Source: Promicromonospora umidemergens
Lineage (GTDB): Bacteria > Actinomycetota > Actinomycetes > Actinomycetales > Cellulomonadaceae
Length of the DNA stretch: 64,000 bases
NCBI RefSeq assembly: GCF_024171995.1
Contig: NZ_JAMTCT010000004.1
Location: 186,001-250,000 of the forward strand
Direction of reading: 5' to 3'
Positions 1-8,073 of this stretch are shown here, one piece after another. Every line of letters begins with the position of its first letter. The first letter of the stretch is position 1. Below the pieces are notes generated by a model, which was given only the letters and a program-made list of their open reading frames with translations, was not told the origin of the DNA and did not search any database. Both the position numbers and the translations under genes were made by a program.

Positions 1-18
1 CCCCGGCCTGCCGGAACG

Positions 19-134
19 CGCCTGACCACCCGTTGGTCGCCCGTTGGTCGTGGGCGTGATCCTTGCGCCTAGGTGTCCGTCCTTGGCTCGATGATCACGC
101 CCACGGCCACGCCCGCCAGGGCCGTGGTCAGGCG
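19..134 (-). terminator. Nested palindrome at the 3' end of proS
   Basis: Two nested inverted repeats: outer 11-bp arms at 19–29 and 124–134 and inner 13-bp arms at 49–61 and 93–105, all perfectly paired. The right outer arm contains the proS stop codon (128–130). Position and structure suggest a transcription terminator or mRNA 3'-end stabiliser; there is no U-tract. The inner stem and loop resemble the palindrome at 61995–62058 below folC: both stems contain GTGGGCG followed by Y-GAT, and both loops contain CGCCTAG. Confidence 0.55.
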
Positions 135-1954
135 AGGAGGGCCGCCACCTTCTCGGCGACCGCGTCCACGACGTCGGCCAGCGGGAGCTGCTCCGCCTCG
201 CCGGCGCGCGGCCGGACCTCGACCACGCCGTCGGCCAGGCCCTTGCCCACCACGACGACCAGCGGTGCGCCGAGCAGCTCGGCGTCCTTGGACTTCACGC
301 CCATCGAGACCTTGGTGGGCCGGTCGTCGTAGAGCACCTCGACGCCACGGCCCGCGAGGTCCGTGGCGATGGACTCGGCGGCCTCGTACACCTCGGTGCC
401 CTTGCCGGTGGCGATCAGGTACACGTGCACCGGGGCGATCTGCGCGGGCCAGGCCAGGCCCCGCTCGTCGTGGTTGGCCTCGGCGAGCGCCGCGAGCGCC
501 CGGGTGACGCCGACGCCGTAGGAGCCCATGGTGACGACTGCCTGCTTGCCGTTCTCGTCGAGCACGACCAGGCCCAGAGCCTCGGCATACTTACGGCCGA
601 GCTGGAAGATGTGGCCCATCTCGATGCCCCGAGCGAGCTCCAGGGGGCCGGAGCCGTCGGGAGCCGGGTCACCGGCGCGCACCTCGGCGGCCTCGACGGT
701 GCCGTCCGCGGTGAAGTCCCGGCCGGCGACGAGGTCGAAGACGTGCTTGCCGGGCTCGTTGGCGCCGGTGATCCAACGGGTGCCGGGCACCACGCGGGGG
801 TCGAGGAGATAGCGGACCGCTGGGACCTTCTCGCCGTCGGGCCCCTCGACCTGCTCGCCCTGGGGGCCGAGCGCCTGCGGGCCGATGTAGCCCTTGACCA
901 ACGCGGGGAACTTCTTGAAGTCCTCCTCGGTCGCGGCCTCCGGCTCGGCCGGGCTGAGCGCGGCCTCGATGCGCTTGAGGTCGACCTCGCGGTCACCCGG
1001 CAGGCCGACCACCACGAGCTCGCGGGTGCCGTCGGGCTGGACCAGGGCGAGCACCACGTTCTTCAGGGTGTCGGCGGCGGTCCAGGGCCGGTCGGGGCGC
1101 GGGAACTTCTCGTTCGCTACCGCGACGAGGGTGGCGATGGTGGGCGTGTCGGGGGTGTCCTCGACGTGCGCGGCGGGGGCGTCGTCGTACGGGATCGCCT
1201 CGGGGACGGGCGTGACCACTGCCTCGACGTTGGCGGCGTAGCCGCCGGGCGAACGCACGAACGTGTCCTCGCCGATCGCGGAGGGGCTCAGGAACTCCTC
1301 GGAGCGGGACCCGCCCATGGCGCCGGACATGGCTGACACGATCACGTAGTCCAGGCCGAGGCGCTGGAAGATCTTCTCGTACGCCTCACGGTGCTTCTGG
1401 TAGCTGACCTCGAGGCCCTCGTCCTTGACGTCGAACGAGTACGAGTCCTTCATGATGAACTCGCGACCGCGGATCAGGCCCGCGCGGGGGCGTGCCTCGT
1501 CGCGGTACTTGGTCTGGATCTGGAACAGGATGACCGGCAGGTCCTTGTACGAGGAGTACAGGTCCTTGACCAGGAGCGCGAACATCTCCTCGTGCGTGGG
1601 TGCGAGGAGGTAGTCGCCGCCCTTGCGGTCCTTCAGGCGGAACAGGCCGGCGCCGTACTCCTCCCAGCGGCCGGTGGCCTCGTAGGGCTCCCGCGGCAGC
1701 AGTGCCGGAAAGTGCACCTCCTGGCCACCGATGGCAACCATCTCCTCGCGGACGATCGCCTCGATCTTGGCCAGCACGCGCAGGCCGAGCGGCAGCCACG
1801 AGTAGATCCCCGGGGCGGCACGGCGGATGTACCCGGCCCGCACGAGGAGCTTGTGGCTGGCGACCTCGGCCTCGGCCGGGTCCTCGCGCAGGGTACGGAC
1901 GAAGAGGGACGACATGCGGAGCACGTCGCCCTGGATGAGGCGTGCGGAAGACAT
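128..1954 (-). CDS. proS: Prolyl-tRNA synthetase (bacterial type, with editing insertion)
   Basis: Charges tRNA-Pro with proline in the cytoplasm. The protein of about 608 residues has the class II synthetase core near the N-terminus, with motif 2 visible as [16 protein letters not shown] around residue 160. A long insertion follows (about residues 230–410, the bacterial trans-editing INS domain that hydrolyses Ala-tRNA-Pro), then motif 3 and a C-terminal anticodon-binding domain ending in VAALLA. Length fits the bacterial ProS type. The start is uncertain: ATG at 1954 gives MSSARL, but a GTG at 1924 or ATG at 1915 ([12 protein letters not shown]) would match the usual family start better. 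None has a strong Shine-Dalgarno sequence. It is the last gene of the conserved rseP–ispG–GNAT–proS neighbourhood, here interrupted by the glycosylase, toxin–antitoxin and IS genes. Confidence 0.96.
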   Translation of the reverse strand: MSSARLIQGDVLRMSSLFVRTLREDPAEAEVASHKLLVRAGYIRRAAPGIYSWLPLGLRVLAKIEAIVREEMVAIGGQEVHFPALLPREPYEATGRWEEYGAGLFRLKDRKGGDYLLAPTHEEMFALLVKDLYSSYKDLPVILFQIQTKYRDEARPRAGLIRGREFIMKDSYSFDVKDEGLEVSYQKHREAYEKIFQRLGLDYVIVSAMSGAMGGSRSEEFLSPSAIGEDTFVRSPGGYAANVEAVVTPVPEAIPYDDAPAAHVEDTPDTPTIATLVAVANEKFPRPDRPWTAADTLKNVVLALVQPDGTRELVVVGLPGDREVDLKRIEAALSPAEPEAATEEDFKKFPALVKGYIGPQALGPQGEQVEGPDGEKVPAVRYLLDPRVVPGTRWITGANEPGKHVFDLVAGRDFTADGTVEAAEVRAGDPAPDGSGPLELARGIEMGHIFQLGRKYAEALGLVVLDENGKQAVVTMGSYGVGVTRALAALAEANHDERGLAWPAQIAPVHVYLIATGKGTEVYEAAESIATDLAGRGVEVLYDDRPTKVSMGVKSKDAELLGAPLVVVVGKGLADGVVEVRPRAGEAEQLPLADVVDAVAEKVAALLA

Positions 1955-1998
1955 GGGGCACAGCCTATCCGCGAGGGCCGTCGCGGCTCGCCGGAATT

Positions 1999-2185
1999 GC
2001 CGAACCGCAACGTACCCACCTGTCGGGGGCGCCGATCCGCAAGATTCGCGTCTCCGAGGTTGCCGAACCCCACGTTCCACGTCCACCGAGGTGCCGAACC
2101 GCACGTTCCACGTCTCCGAAGGTGCCCAACCGCACCTTCCACGTCCACCGAGGCGCCCAACCGCAAGCTCCGCGTCTCCGAGGAC
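1999..2185. repeat. Six-unit 31-bp tandem repeat array upstream of proS
   Basis: Six degenerate units begin at 1999, 2031, 2062, 2093, 2124 and 2155, so the period is 31 bp (the first unit is 32). Each starts GCC[G/C]AACCGCA and ends near CCGAGG. Successive units alternate between CGTCTCCGAGG and CGTCCACCGAGG from unit 2 on, so the array also has a 62-bp higher-order period. It lies in the non-coding gap 1955–2420 between divergent proS and the glycosylase gene. No convincing gene occupies it. Function unknown. Confidence 0.8.
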
Positions 2186-2230
2186 GGCGATGGACCTACA
2201 ACCCGCGGTTCGTCGATCTGATTGACGTCT

Positions 2231-2385
2231 AACCTTCGGCTCGGCCCGTCCAGAGGACCAGGAGGACACACAAGTTGCGGTTCGACCCGTCCAGAAGACC
2301 AGAACGACTCAAAAGTTGCGGTTCGATCCCGCTCGGAGGGAGCAGGAACACGCGCAGGTTGCGGTTCGGCCCAGCTTCCCAGGTC
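2231..2385. repeat. Inverted-orientation repeat array (TTGCGGTTCG units)
   Basis: Three clear copies of the core GTTGCGGTTCG begin at 2274, 2315 and 2358, and a degenerate copy (TTCGGCTCG) lies near 2235. The spacing is 41–43 bp, and two copies are followed by CCCGTCCAGA. The core is the reverse complement of the GAACCGCAA(C) core in the 1999–2185 array, so the two arrays face each other across about 50 bp. Together they fill the gap between proS and the glycosylase gene and could form a large folded structure. Confidence 0.65.
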
Positions 2386-2420
2386 TTGCCCCGCTCGCGA
2401 AAGACTCGCAGGATGATCCC

Positions 2421-3362
2421 ATGCCGGAGCTGCCCGAGGTCGCCGCGCTCGCCGACTTCCTGCGCGCACGGACCTCGGGGCGCACCATCGCCGCCGTCGA
2501 GGTCGGTTCGATCGCCGCGCTCAAGACATTCGACCCACCGACCGACGCTCTCGCCGGGGGCGAGGTGACCGGCGTCGCCCGGCACGGCAAGTGGCTGGAC
2601 GTGGCGGTCTCGCCGGCACCCAGCGGCACCGCACCCAGCGGCAAGGTGCCCGGCGCCGCCCCCCTCCACCTGGTCTTCCATCTCTCGCGGGGTGGGTGGG
2701 TGCGCTGGTCGGACGCGCTGTCCACCAAGCCGGTACGGCCGTCTCTCGGCGGCTCCGGCCGGGGCGCGGTCCTCGCGCTGCGCATGCGGCTCGACGACGG
2801 CTCCGGGTTCGACCTGACCGAGGCGGGAACCCGCAAGCGGCTGGCGGTGCACGTGGTCCGCGACCCTACCGAGATCGACATGATCGCGTCCCTCGGCATC
2901 GACCCGCTGTCCCCCGAGTTCACCACGCAGGCGCTGGCCGACCTGCTGTCCGCGAAGAACCAGCAGGTCAAAGGTCTGCTGCGGGAGCAGCGCGCCATCG
3001 CAGGCATCGGCAACGCGTACAGCGACGAGATCCTGCTCGTCGGCCGGTTCAGCCCGTACAAGCTGACGGGCTCGTTCACGCCGGAGGAGACGGCCAGGCT
3101 GCACACGGCGATCGGCGACGTGCTCGCGGAGGCGATCGCGGCGGCGTCGGGCAAGCCGGCCAAGGAGCTCAAGGACGCCAAGCGTGGCGGCATGCGTGTG
3201 CACGGCCGGGCGGGCCTGCCGTGCCCGGGCTGGGACGGGACGCCGTGCGGCGACGTCGTGCACGAGGTGTCGTTCGCCGACCGGAGCATGCAGTACTGCC
3301 CCACGTGCCAGACGGGCGGCAAGCCTCTGGCGGACCGCCGGATGTCCAAGCTCCTGCGGTGA
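2421..3362 (+). CDS. Fpg/Nei-family DNA glycosylase/AP lyase
   Basis: Base-excision repair enzyme removing oxidised bases. The start is fixed by MPELPEV, the signature N-terminus in which Pro2 acts as nucleophile and Glu3 as catalytic acid. The 313-residue protein has the N-terminal beta-sandwich, a helix-two-turn-helix region (GNAYSDEILLVGRFSP, about residues 195–210) and a C-terminal Cys4 zinc finger (PC…PC near residue 270 and YCPTC near 294). After the finger it ends RRMSKLLR. Whether it prefers 8-oxoguanine (Fpg) or pyrimidine lesions (Nei) cannot be told from sequence alone, so no symbol is given. It is divergent from proS across the repeat-filled gap. Confidence 0.9.
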   Translation: MPELPEVAALADFLRARTSGRTIAAVEVGSIAALKTFDPPTDALAGGEVTGVARHGKWLDVAVSPAPSGTAPSGKVPGAAPLHLVFHLSRGGWVRWSDALSTKPVRPSLGGSGRGAVLALRMRLDDGSGFDLTEAGTRKRLAVHVVRDPTEIDMIASLGIDPLSPEFTTQALADLLSAKNQQVKGLLREQRAIAGIGNAYSDEILLVGRFSPYKLTGSFTPEETARLHTAIGDVLAEAIAAASGKPAKELKDAKRGGMRVHGRAGLPCPGWDGTPCGDVVHEVSFADRSMQYCPTCQTGGKPLADRRMSKLLR

Positions 3363-3401
3363 TGCACGCGCCTCACTCGCCAAGTGCCCTGCGCGCGCGA
3401 T

Positions 3402-3423
3402 AACATAGCATCAACGCTATGTT
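3402..3423. promoter_or_regulatory. Palindromic operator in front of the toxin–antitoxin operon
   Basis: A perfect inverted repeat AACATAGC–ATCAAC–GCTATGTT ends 6 bp before the toxin ATG. It is markedly AT-richer than its surroundings and overlaps the only plausible promoter position. HigA-type antitoxins commonly repress their own operon through such sites, so autoregulation is inferred. The toxin has no clear Shine-Dalgarno sequence here, so its transcript could be leaderless. Confidence 0.6.
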
Positions 3424-3429
3424 GCCTAG

Positions 3430-3774
3430 ATGACATGGCAGATCGAGTTCTCCGACGAGGTGGCGGACTGGTATGGGGAGTTGACGGTGCGGGGCATGGC
3501 ACAGGCAGACCGCGTCATCGGCATGCTTGCGCAGCGCGGAAATCTGCTGCGCATGCCCCAGTCCCGAGCGCTCGGGGACGGGCTCTTCGAGCTTCGGTTC
3601 ACCTGTGAAGACGTGGCTCGGAGAATCACCTACACCTTCGAACCGGATCGGAAGGTCTTCACGCTGACGACCTTCCGCAAACAGCGCCAGAACGAGCAGC
3701 GCGAGGTCGACCGGGCGAGAAGATCACTGCGCGAGCGACGAGACAGACTGCCGGACCCGAGGATCAAGGGGTGA
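3430..3774 (+). CDS. RelE/HigB-type toxin (phage Gp49-like)
   Basis: A 114-residue protein with the compact RelE/ParE-superfamily pattern: the N-terminal strand WQIEFSDEVADWY, the helical segment LLRMPQSRALGDGLFELRF, then RRITYTFEPDRKVFTLTTFRKQ. This pattern is typical of HigB-like (Gp49/DUF891) mRNA interferases that cleave translated mRNA at the ribosome. The C-terminal tail is rich in Arg and Lys. It is followed by an XRE-family antitoxin gene with a 4-bp overlap, which is the toxin-first HigBA order. The gene pair lies directly next to an IS110 element, consistent with acquisition by transfer. The toxin assignment is by family pattern and context; target preference is unknown. Confidence 0.85.
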   Translation: MTWQIEFSDEVADWYGELTVRGMAQADRVIGMLAQRGNLLRMPQSRALGDGLFELRFTCEDVARRITYTFEPDRKVFTLTTFRKQRQNEQREVDRARRSLRERRDRLPDPRIKG

Positions 3775-4109
3775 GCACGATGACGAACCGTACGTGGAAC
3801 CAGCTGCGAGCCGATCGCATGGCTCAGATGACTCAGGCCGAGAAGCGCGCCTATCGCGAGGCGCACGACGAGGCGGGGCTGGCTCACGATCTGGCGGCAC
3901 TCGTCTATGACGCGCGCGTGGCGGCCGGGGTAACGCAGACCGAGCTCGCTCGGCGCATGGGCACCCACCAGAGTGTGATCGCTCGCCTCGAGAACGGTGG
4001 CGGCGTTCCGTCGATCCCCACGCTCGACAGGCTGGCACGCGCGCTGGGAATGCATCTCCAGATCGCGGTCAGCGACGGGGAGCAGGGCCCCGCGATAATC
4101 GCCGGCTGA
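3771..4109 (+). CDS. HigA-like XRE-family antitoxin
   Basis: A 112-residue protein with a helix-turn-helix at about residues 45–100: the DNA-reading helices lie in AAGVTQTELARRMGTHQSVIARLENG, followed by PSIPTLDRLARALGMHL. Such proteins neutralise the RelE-like toxin by direct binding and repress the operon. The GTG start at 3771 overlaps the toxin stop by 4 bp (translational coupling). An ATG at 3780 has AAGGGG about 8 bp upstream and may be the true start. The N-terminal segment (residues 10–40) is helical and charged and is the likely toxin-binding part. The probable DNA target is the palindrome at 3402–3423. Confidence 0.87.
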   Translation: MSTMTNRTWNQLRADRMAQMTQAEKRAYREAHDEAGLAHDLAALVYDARVAAGVTQTELARRMGTHQSVIARLENGGGVPSIPTLDRLARALGMHLQIAVSDGEQGPAIIAG

Positions 4110-4127
4110 GCCGGCGAGCGTTCGCTC
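4099..4127 (+). terminator. Hairpin at the antitoxin stop codon
   Basis: An 8-bp perfect stem, TCGCCGGC and GCCGGCGA, with the antitoxin stop TGA as its three-base loop (4107–4109). A second small stem GAGCG–TT–CGCTC follows at 4116–4127. It probably ends the toxin–antitoxin transcript. The boundary of the neighbouring insertion sequence must lie downstream of it. Confidence 0.5.
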
Positions 4128-4162
4128 AGACGGTATGAGGAGCGGCTCGGCGTTGGTTGGGT

Positions 4163-4427
4163 CGGGATCCCGCCGCTGGGTGTTGATGGTGGCGGTGACG
4201 GCGAGAGCGTCAAGGCCCTGCGGCCCCTACGGGATGGCCTGCGGCCAGCCTTGACACCCTGTCCATCACCGCGGGTCGGCCTAGAGGCGGCGGGATCCCG
4301 GGCCTGTGCGGAGTGTCCCGGCCGGCCAGGTGCCTGGTCAGCAGGAGCCTCCGCGGCGCATGGTCGTGAGATACCGCCGACACCATCCGGGGCGCCGACG
4401 GACGTCACAGTCGTCGGGAGGCTCCTG
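4163..4427 (+). ncRNA. Candidate IS110 bridge RNA with two nested stem domains
   Basis: The transposase leader folds into two independent nested stem systems. Domain 1: a 14-bp perfect outer stem (4163–4176 with 4287–4300), a 7-bp stem (4192–4198 with 4266–4272) and an 8-bp stem (4209–4216 with 4248–4255). The two inner stems are separated by 10 unpaired bases on each side, a large internal loop. The apical part holds the direct repeat CTGCGGCC (4218, 4239). Domain 2: an 11-bp perfect stem (4342–4352 with 4417–4427) enclosing shorter stems (4355–4358/4393–4396; 4360–4364/4382–4386). IS110-group elements are known to encode, upstream of the transposase, a bridge RNA whose two internal loops base-pair with target and donor DNA. 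Position and architecture fit; loop specificities are not established here. Confidence 0.6.
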
Positions 4428-5527
4428 TGTCTACCAACAATATCCCCGCCGCGCGTGAGCGGTGGTCCGTGGGCTTGGATGTCCACGCTCGTTCGATCAG
4501 CGCGTGCGCGCTGGACCTGACCACCGGTGAGTTGATCACCGCTCGTCTTGCCGGTGACACGAGCGGTGCCCTGCAGTTCGTCCGGGAGCTTCCCGGAACG
4601 ACGGCGGTGGCCTACGAGGCTGGACCCACCGGCTACGGCCTGGCTCGCGACCTGGATTCCGCCCAGATCCGGTGCGTGGTCGCCGCGCCGTCCAAGATCG
4701 CCCGACCGGCTGGGGACCGCGTCAAGACCGACAAGCGTGACGCGACGCTCCTCGCCCGGCGGCTGGCAGCCGGGGACCTGGTCGCCGTCCGGGTACCGAC
4801 CCCCACCGAGGAAGCCGCCCGGGACCTGACCCGCGCCCACGAAGACGCCCGCACGGACCTGATGACCGCCCGCCACAGGGCCTCCAAACTACTGCTGCGT
4901 CACGGGATCCTCTGGTCCGGCGGGAGCGCCTGGGGCAGGGAGCACCACGCCTGGCTCGCCCACATCCACCTGGACCAGAGCGCCGCCCAGGACGCGTTCG
5001 ACGACGCCCACCAAGAGGTCCTGCTGCTGGAAGCCCGCAAGAAGAACCTCGTGGACAAGATCAACCTGCTCGCGGCCAACAGCGAGTTCACCGGTGTCGT
5101 GGCCGCGCTGGGCTGCCTACGCGGGATCGCGACCGTGACCGCGATGTCTCTCGCGGTCGAGATGGGTGACTGGGACCGGTTCACCGGCTCCTCGATCGGC
5201 GCCTACCTCGGCCTGACCCCCACCGAGCACTCTTCGGGCAGTTCGCGCCACCTCGGACCGATCACGAAGGCTGGCAACCCCCACGCCCGTCTCCTGCTCG
5301 TCGAGGCCGCCTGGCACCACCGCCCCTCCTACCGAGTCGGGGCCACCCTCCAGGCCCGCCTCAACGCCGCCACGACCGCTCAGGCCGCACGCGGCCACGA
5401 AGGAAACCTGCGCCTGCACCGCCGATGGGCCCACTTCACACGTGAACACAAACGCACCACGGTCGCGAACGTCGCGATCGCCCGAGAGCTCGCCGGATGG
5501 TGCTGGTCCCTGGCCACCACCCGGTAA
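4427..5527 (+). CDS. IS110-family DEDD transposase/recombinase
   Basis: A 366-residue recombinase with an N-terminal RuvC-like DEDD domain. Candidate metal ligands are Asp18 (GLDVHA), Glu64 (YEAGPTGYG) and Asp102/Asp105 (KTDKRDA). A coiled-coil spacer follows (about residues 125–205), and then the C-terminal Transposase_20 domain, with CLRGIATVTAMSLAVEMGDW and the serine-containing SSGSSRHLGPITKAGNPHAR region. Length and motifs look intact, so the enzyme may be active. The GTG start at 4427 is preceded by GGGAGG at 4416–4421. That ribosome-binding site is paired in the 11-bp stem of the leader RNA, suggesting translation is restrained by the same structure. GTG is chosen because it directly follows this site. 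Confidence 0.93.
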   Translation: MSTNNIPAARERWSVGLDVHARSISACALDLTTGELITARLAGDTSGALQFVRELPGTTAVAYEAGPTGYGLARDLDSAQIRCVVAAPSKIARPAGDRVKTDKRDATLLARRLAAGDLVAVRVPTPTEEAARDLTRAHEDARTDLMTARHRASKLLLRHGILWSGGSAWGREHHAWLAHIHLDQSAAQDAFDDAHQEVLLLEARKKNLVDKINLLAANSEFTGVVAALGCLRGIATVTAMSLAVEMGDWDRFTGSSIGAYLGLTPTEHSSGSSRHLGPITKAGNPHARLLLVEAAWHHRPSYRVGATLQARLNAATTAQAARGHEGNLRLHRRWAHFTREHKRTTVANVAIARELAGWCWSLATTR

Positions 5528-5835
5528 CAAAAACCCTGACCCGGCGCCCCCGCCCGTGGGAGCAGCGTGACGGGACGACCCACGACTGTTCTGTGAGCAC
5601 CAGGCCCCGACCAGGCCAGCCACGCCCGACCTCAGACAAGTGCCAGCCGTCCCAGCCGAAACCACCGTCATGCGGTAACCAACCCGCGCATATCAGACTC
5701 GACATCGCGTCGAACACACACGCACCCACCAACGGGCACCAGGCCAGGAACAAAAGGGAAGGCCGCCGACCCGAGCGCCCAGCCCGGGCCGGGCCGACGA
5801 CCGACCCCTGCCACTTGACAAAACCGCCCTACATA
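5528..5835 (+). other. Non-coding right end of the IS110 element
   Basis: About 300 bp without a supportable gene. Composition is C-rich on the plus strand, and I see no strong stem comparable to the left end. Near its right limit it carries CCACTTGACAAAACC and an AT-rich stretch TACATATCAG just before the GNAT stop codon; the recombination core is probably in this last stretch. Confidence 0.4.
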
Positions 5836-6798
5836 TCAGAACAGCACCGTCGCGAACGTGCCGACCTGCTCGAACCCCACGCGCCGGTAGGCGGCGACGG
5901 CCCGCTCGTTGTACGCGTTCACGTACAGCGACACCACGGGCGCGATGGACGCGCGCGTCGCGGCGACCACTGCCGCCATGCCCGACTCCGACCAGCCGCG
6001 GCCGCGGAACGCCGGCTCCACCCAGACACCCTGGACCTGGGCGACGCCGCCGGCCACCGCCCCGAGCTCGGCCTTGAACGCGACGGCGGGCTGCCCGCCG
6101 ACGTCGGGCACCACGCGGACGAACGAGCGGCCTTCGGTGATGAGGGACCGCACGCGTTCCGCGTAGGCCGAACCGCCCGTGGCGACCGGCGAGTAGCCGA
6201 CCTCCTCGGTGAACATGCGCACGCAGGCGGGCAGCACAAGACTCAGCTCGGCGGGCATCGAGCGGCGGACGGTGGGCTCGGGCGGCAGCGAGGGCGCCGT
6301 CCCGATGGCCATGGAGGGCTGGTCGGCTCGCACGTCGCGGGCCGGGGGCCAGTGCGGCGACAGTCGCTCCCAGAGTGCCAGCGCGGCCCACTGCTCGCCC
6401 ACGATCGACGACGACCGCCGGCCGTGGACGCGGGCCATCTCGGCGAACGCCGCGACGGCCTGGGCTCGGCGCCCCGGGTCGGCCAGCGGGATCACCGGCA
6501 CCAGGTTGGCGCCGGCCCAGCACACCGCCTCGAGCCGTCCGACCTCGGGAAAGCCCCAGGCCTGGCCCGCGGCGGCGCCGAAGCCGGCGCGCGCCGCGAT
6601 CTCCAGCCGAGCGGTGGCGAGCACGGACGAGACCGGGTCGACGGCGCAGACCGCGAGCGCCTGTGCGAGGTCCGCGCGGGTCAGCGCCCGTGCGACGTCG
6701 GCCCGTCCGTCACCCTGCACCCGAATGTCCCGTTCGCCCGGTTGCGGCGACCCGTCGGGGCGCGCTCCGGCAGGTACCGGGGTGCGCCAGCGGGCCAT
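5836..6798 (-). CDS. GNAT-family N-acetyltransferase with N-terminal DUF4081 region
   Basis: A 320-residue protein of the type found next to ispG in actinobacteria (the Rv2867c position in Mycobacterium). Residues about 35–175 form the DUF4081-like region (DPVSSVLATARLE … LEAVCWAGANLVPV). The C-terminal third is a GNAT fold with the acetyl-CoA loop GVWVEPAFRGRGWSESGMAAVV and the closing LYVNAYNERAVAAYRRVGF, ending VGTFATVLF. Substrate is unknown. The ATG at 6798 has GGAG 7 bp upstream. The end of the gene abuts the IS110 right end but the C-terminus looks complete. Confidence 0.88.
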   Translation of the reverse strand: MARWRTPVPAGARPDGSPQPGERDIRVQGDGRADVARALTRADLAQALAVCAVDPVSSVLATARLEIAARAGFGAAAGQAWGFPEVGRLEAVCWAGANLVPVIPLADPGRRAQAVAAFAEMARVHGRRSSSIVGEQWAALALWERLSPHWPPARDVRADQPSMAIGTAPSLPPEPTVRRSMPAELSLVLPACVRMFTEEVGYSPVATGGSAYAERVRSLITEGRSFVRVVPDVGGQPAVAFKAELGAVAGGVAQVQGVWVEPAFRGRGWSESGMAAVVAATRASIAPVVSLYVNAYNERAVAAYRRVGFEQVGTFATVLF

Positions 6799-6835
6799 GC
6801 TCTGCTCCGTTCGAATCAGACTCTTCGGAAGTTCC

Positions 6836-6861
6836 TGAGCCTGCTGTTCCGCTCCGGCTCA
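6836..6861 (-). terminator. Hairpin overlapping the ispG stop codon
   Basis: Inverted repeat TGAGCC (6836–6841) and GGCTCA (6856–6861), the right arm containing the ispG stop. The loop region CTGTTCCGCTCC matches the loop of hairpins at the ftsY 3' end (49984–50015) and below smc (51929–52048), so this is one copy of a local repeat family. A likely terminator or 3'-end stabiliser. Confidence 0.5.
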
Positions 6862-8022
6862 GCTCACCGAGACGACCGGCGGACCGGCCTGTACATCATT
6901 CTCCGGCGAAGGCATCTCATCCGCGATCCGCATCGCCTCTTCGATGAGGGTCTCGACGATCATCGACTCGGGGACGGTCTTGATGACCTCACCGCGCACG
7001 AAGATCTGGCCCTTGCCGTTGCCGGAGGCCACACCCAGGTCTGCCTCGCGGGCCTCGCCCGGACCGTTCACGACGCAGCCCATGACGGCGACGCGCAGCG
7101 GGACGGTCATGCCTTCGAGGCCTGCGGTCACCTTCTCGGCGAGCGTGTACACGTCCACCTGGGCACGGCCGCAGGACGGGCAGGACACGATCTCGAGCTT
7201 GCGGGGGCGCAGGTTGAGGGCCTGCAGGATCTGGTTGCCGACCTTGACCTCCTCCACCGGCGGGGCCGAGAGGGAGACGCGGATCGTGTCGCCGATGCCC
7301 TTGCTCAGCAGCGAGCCGAACGCGGTGGCCGACTTGATCGTGCCCTGGAACGCCGGGCCCGCCTCGGTGACGCCGAGGTGCAGGGGCCAGTCGCCACGTT
7401 CGGAGAGCAGCTCGTAGGCGCGGACCATGATGACCGGGTCGTTGTGCTTGACCGAGATCTTGAAGTCGTGGAAGTCGTGCTCCTCGAAGAGGCTCGCCTC
7501 CCACACCGCGGACTCCACGAGCGCCTCGGGCGTCGCCTTGCCGTACTTCTCGAGGATGCGCTTGTCGAGCGACCCGGCGTTGACGCCGATGCGCAGCGAG
7601 ACGCCGGCGTCCTTGGCAGCCTGGGCGATCGCGCCCACCTGGTCGTCGAACTTGCGGATGTTGCCGGGGTTCACGCGGACGGCGGCGCAGCCGGCGTCGA
7701 TCGCCTGGAAGACGTACTTCGGCTGGAAGTGGATGTCCGCGATCACGGGGATCTGGGACTTCTTCGCGATGATCGGCAGCGCCTCGGCGTCGTCGGAGGT
7801 CGGGACGGCGACGCGCACGATGTCGCAGCCTGCCGTCGTGAGCTCCGCTATCTGCTGGAGGGTGGCGTTGATGTCGGTGGTGGGCGTGGTGGTCATGGAC
7901 TGCACGCTCACGGGTGCGTCACCACCTACCTCTACCTTGCCGACCTTGATCTTCCGAGTCTTGCGGCGGGGGGCGAGGACCGGCGGAGGTGCTGCCGGCA
8001 TGCCGAGGCTGATTGCGCTCAC
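6859..8022 (-). CDS. ispG: 4-hydroxy-3-methylbut-2-enyl-diphosphate synthase
   Basis: Penultimate enzyme of the non-mevalonate (MEP) isoprenoid pathway, converting MEcPP to HMBPP with a [4Fe-4S] cluster. The 387-residue protein has the N-terminal TIM barrel ([20 protein letters not shown] … [12 protein letters not shown]) and the C-terminal cluster domain with ligands in [15 protein letters not shown] and [12 protein letters not shown]. The start is GTG at 8022 with a weak AGGGAT about 10 bp upstream. It lies just downstream of the rseP protease gene, in the conserved order dxr–rseP–ispG, although here dxr is displaced by thiD and an unknown gene. Confidence 0.98.
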   Translation of the reverse strand: MSAISLGMPAAPPPVLAPRRKTRKIKVGKVEVGGDAPVSVQSMTTTPTTDINATLQQIAELTTAGCDIVRVAVPTSDDAEALPIIAKKSQIPVIADIHFQPKYVFQAIDAGCAAVRVNPGNIRKFDDQVGAIAQAAKDAGVSLRIGVNAGSLDKRILEKYGKATPEALVESAVWEASLFEEHDFHDFKISVKHNDPVIMVRAYELLSERGDWPLHLGVTEAGPAFQGTIKSATAFGSLLSKGIGDTIRVSLSAPPVEEVKVGNQILQALNLRPRKLEIVSCPSCGRAQVDVYTLAEKVTAGLEGMTVPLRVAVMGCVVNGPGEAREADLGVASGNGKGQIFVRGEVIKTVPESMIVETLIEEAMRIADEMPSPENDVQAGPPVVSVS

Positions 8023-8073
8023 GAGTTCAGTATCCCTGCTTCAGGAGGTGCCAGATGTACATCGTGTCGGGCA

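Larger units (their letters stand above)
4128..5835 (+). mobile_element. IS110-family insertion sequence (approximate limits)
   Basis: The element contains one DEDD transposase gene, about 300 bp of structured non-coding left end and about 300 bp of non-coding right end. IS110 elements lack terminal inverted repeats and create no obvious target duplication, and I found none, so the limits are bracketed by neighbours: the antitoxin terminator on the left and the GNAT stop codon (5836) on the right. The right end carries CCACTTGACAAAACC near 5812–5826; IS110 ends often contain similar TTGACAAA-type sequence. Both flanking genes appear intact, so insertion was intergenic. Confidence 0.75.

Noticed and set aside
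1999-2385. The repeat arrays as a CRISPR
   Set aside because: Units are contiguous and degenerate without unique spacers of constant length, and there are no cas genes in the window.
5528-5835. A second small gene or passenger in the IS110 right end
   Set aside because: The plus frame that continues here is the start of the antisense shadow over GNAT and has no ribosome-binding site or domain.
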